NCBI GenBank assembly: GCA_016288295.1
Contig: JAEEYV010000050.1
Coordinates: forward strand, 1 to 50,336
Reading direction: 5' to 3'
From: Alphaproteobacteria bacterium
Lineage (GTDB): Bacteria; Pseudomonadota; Alphaproteobacteria; RF32; CAG-239
DNA length: 50,336 nt
Shown: positions 48,846 through 50,336 of the stretch, in pieces
Position numbering within the stretch: position 1 is the first letter of the stretch
Layout of the letters: each line of letters opens with the position of its first letter
The notes under the pieces: generated by a model
What the model was told of the DNA's origin: nothing
What the model saw: only the letters and a program-made list of their open reading frames with translations
Databases searched by the model: none
Made by a program: the position numbers and the translations under genes

Positions 48846-50336
48846 ATGTTACAAAAACTAAAATCAGTTAGGTTGGTGTTGAGTATAGGGTTGATTTTAT
48901 CAATCCTGTTTGCCGGTATCAGTGCTTATTATAAAATTAAATATTGGGGGTTTAGCTTTGCTCCGAATAAGAAAACTGCGGTATGGACGGTTGAAGCACA
49001 TGTCGCATTTGAGCCGACTGGAGATCCGATTAAGGTGGCAATTACTCGTCCGACTCCATCAACTGATTTTAAGGTTTTGGATGAGGATACCGTAGCTCCA
49101 AAATATAATGTCGATATGACCAAAGATAAGGTTGTACTGACGACAAAGCCAAAGACCAAACATCAAGATGTTTATTATCGTGTTTTGATGTATGATAATG
49201 TTGATGGCAATGGTAAAACTCCAGCAGCCAAAGCTGATAAGATTGTAAAACCGGTTTTGTCGGAACAAGAATCAAATGTTGCAATGGAAGTTTTGGATAC
49301 AGCATCAAAGTTGGAAGGTGATGCCGTGCAACAGGTTATCTTTTTGCTCAATCAAACACCTCCTGATGAGACAGTACAAGCTTTTATGCCGGAAAGAAGC
49401 ACGGATAAAGAGACTGCTCAGGCGATAATTGATTTGTTGGCTTTGAAAAATATTTCGGCTCGTATGGTCAGGGGTATTAAACTGCAGGAAGAAAAGAAAA
49501 CCTTTGTGCCTGATGTTATGATTGAGGCCTATATGGATAAGATGTGGAAGATTTATGACATCAAGACGGGTAAAAAAGGTTTGCCGAGCAGTTTTGTAGT
49601 GTTCCAACGCGGCGCGGATTCAATGTTTGACGTAACAGGCGGTGAAAACTCGAGCATTAAATATTCGGTGATGAGGTCTTTGCGTTCTTCTTATAAAATG
49701 GCAGGTCATCGTGCAAAATTGGCTAATCAGCAGACTAATTTCGGGTACTCAATTTATAACCTGCCGGTCAATCAACAAAATGCTCTGAAATGGCTGATGA
49801 TTTTCCCGTTAGCGATTTTGGTAGTAGTTTTGATGCGTAACGTTATCGGTATATCAACCATGGGAACTTTTACTCCGATGTTGATTGCTATGTCGTTGGT
49901 CGAAACTGGATTTTGGGCCGGTTTGGTATGTTTTACATTGATTATCGGCATGGGTGTAGCAATCAGAGCAGGTTTGTCAAAGCTTAATTTGCTGTTGGTA
50001 CCGAGAATTTCGGCGGTGGTAATTTTTGTAATTTTGATTATGCAGTTCTTGGCAATCATCGGCTATAACTGGAATTTGTCGATTGCGTCTTCGGCCTTGT
50101 TCTTCCCGATTATTATTACGGCATGGATTATTGAGCGAGCCTCGATTACGTGGGAAGAAGAAGGCGCAAAAAACGCCATGAAGCAGATTGTTTACAGCGT
50201 TTTGGTGGCGATTATTACCTATTTTGTGATTGTAAACGAATATATCCGCCACATTATGTTTGCATTTGACGAGCTTAATTTGGTTATTTTGTTTGTGGTT
50301 ATGTTGTTGGGTACATACACCGGATATCGTGTTACC
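48846..50336 (+). CDS. Inactive transglutaminase fused to 7TM helices, runs off the window
   Basis: At least 497 residues, open to the edge with no stop. One N-terminal membrane helix (LVLSIGLILSILFAGISAYY), an extracytoplasmic domain (WTVEAHVAFEPTGDPIKVAIT, VYYRVLMYD), and from about residue 190 a transglutaminase-like core without the usual Cys nucleophile (DLLALKNISARMVRGIKLQE). After about residue 315 several membrane helices follow (LKWLMIFPLAILVVVLM, GTFTPMLIAMSLVETGFWAGLVC). This is the PF14400/PF14402 architecture. AGAGGA before ATG 48846 is the binding site. The RimK-like ligase gene is expected beyond the edge. Confidence 0.9.
   Translation, partial: MLQKLKSVRLVLSIGLILSILFAGISAYYKIKYWGFSFAPNKKTAVWTVEAHVAFEPTGDPIKVAITRPTPSTDFKVLDEDTVAPKYNVDMTKDKVVLTTKPKTKHQDVYYRVLMYDNVDGNGKTPAAKADKIVKPVLSEQESNVAMEVLDTASKLEGDAVQQVIFLLNQTPPDETVQAFMPERSTDKETAQAIIDLLALKNISARMVRGIKLQEEKKTFVPDVMIEAYMDKMWKIYDIKTGKKGLPSSFVVFQRGADSMFDVTGGENSSIKYSVMRSLRSSYKMAGHRAKLANQQTNFGYSIYNLPVNQQNALKWLMIFPLAILVVVLMRNVIGISTMGTFTPMLIAMSLVETGFWAGLVCFTLIIGMGVAIRAGLSKLNLLLVPRISAVVIFVILIMQFLAIIGYNWNLSIASSALFFPIIITAWIIERASITWEEEGAKNAMKQIVYSVLVAIITYFVIVNEYIRHIMFAFDELNLVILFVVMLLGTYTGYRVT

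Noticed and set aside
1-50336. Insertion sequence, prophage or integron
   Set aside because: No transposase, integrase or phage gene was recognised in any frame, and no long terminal inverted repeats were found.

Overview
The window is a gene-dense, visibly AT-rich bacterial chromosome segment. The best fit is an alphaproteobacterium. The evidence is a GcrA cell-cycle regulator gene (a family largely confined to Alphaproteobacteria), a dksA variant with only two zinc-site cysteines, the run maf-rng-yacG-tRNA, the cluster rpoZ-spoT-acpS-lepB-rnc-era, and the run rlpA-dacA-tmk-holB-tatD. Many genes have clear Shine-Dalgarno sites, and several annotated starts depend on them. There is no rRNA, CRISPR array, transposase or phage module. 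The lineage (perhaps an uncultured host-associated group) is an inference.

Layout. 1-1335: def (cut by the window edge) and fmt. 1328-3792: two surface-polysaccharide genes, a glycosyltransferase and a polysaccharide pyruvyl transferase that looks frameshifted. 3845-7594: a FadL-type porin divergent from an Aas-type acyltransferase/acyl-ACP synthetase, a plausible route for taking up and using external fatty acids. 7630-11071: small envelope genes (OmpA-like lipoprotein, a beta-barrel protein, two tandem prepilin-like proteins). 11152-13537: dksA, maf, rng, yacG. 13553-13894: tRNA-Ala(CGC) preceded by tRNA-like fragments and hairpins. 14005-20306 (minus): envelope and housekeeping genes, including GDYXXLXY/DUF2157, TerC, nitroreductase, RNHCP, a TPR-methyltransferase and a family 5 uracil-DNA glycosylase. 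20432-23714: second beta-barrel protein, DUF2207 plus LemA, DUF1653. 23767-24123: tRNA-Ser(TGA) and a 144-bp tandem repeat carrying its 5' half. 24719-33291: rlpA, dacA, tmk, holB, tatD, an MBL hydrolase, a DHH phosphoesterase, an SNase-like membrane protein and trkH, closely spaced. 33338-36000: gcrA and two secreted proteins of unknown function. 36103-42032: rpoZ, spoT, DUF2062, acpS, lepB, rnc, era. 42040-43530: two small unknown genes with strong promoters around tRNA-Leu(CAG), which has a duplicated 3' end nearby. 43542-47062: a three-gene arginine decarboxylation system. 47067-50336: a secreted unknown protein, then a retropepsin-like protease next to a 7TM inactive-transglutaminase protein that runs off the edge.

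The most notable system is at 43542-47062. A pyruvoyl-dependent arginine decarboxylase, an arginine/agmatine-type antiporter and an OprB-family porin lie together. This is the same gene set as the AaxA-AaxB-AaxC pathway known from Chlamydia, here with the porin divergent from the other two. Arginine would enter through the porin and antiporter, be decarboxylated (consuming a proton), and leave as agmatine.

The second theme is at the tRNA genes. All three (Ala, Ser, Leu) are bordered by roughly 140-240 bp of hairpin-rich non-coding DNA and by a partial copy of that same tRNA. This is either a recurrent small tRNA-targeted element or a local duplication process.
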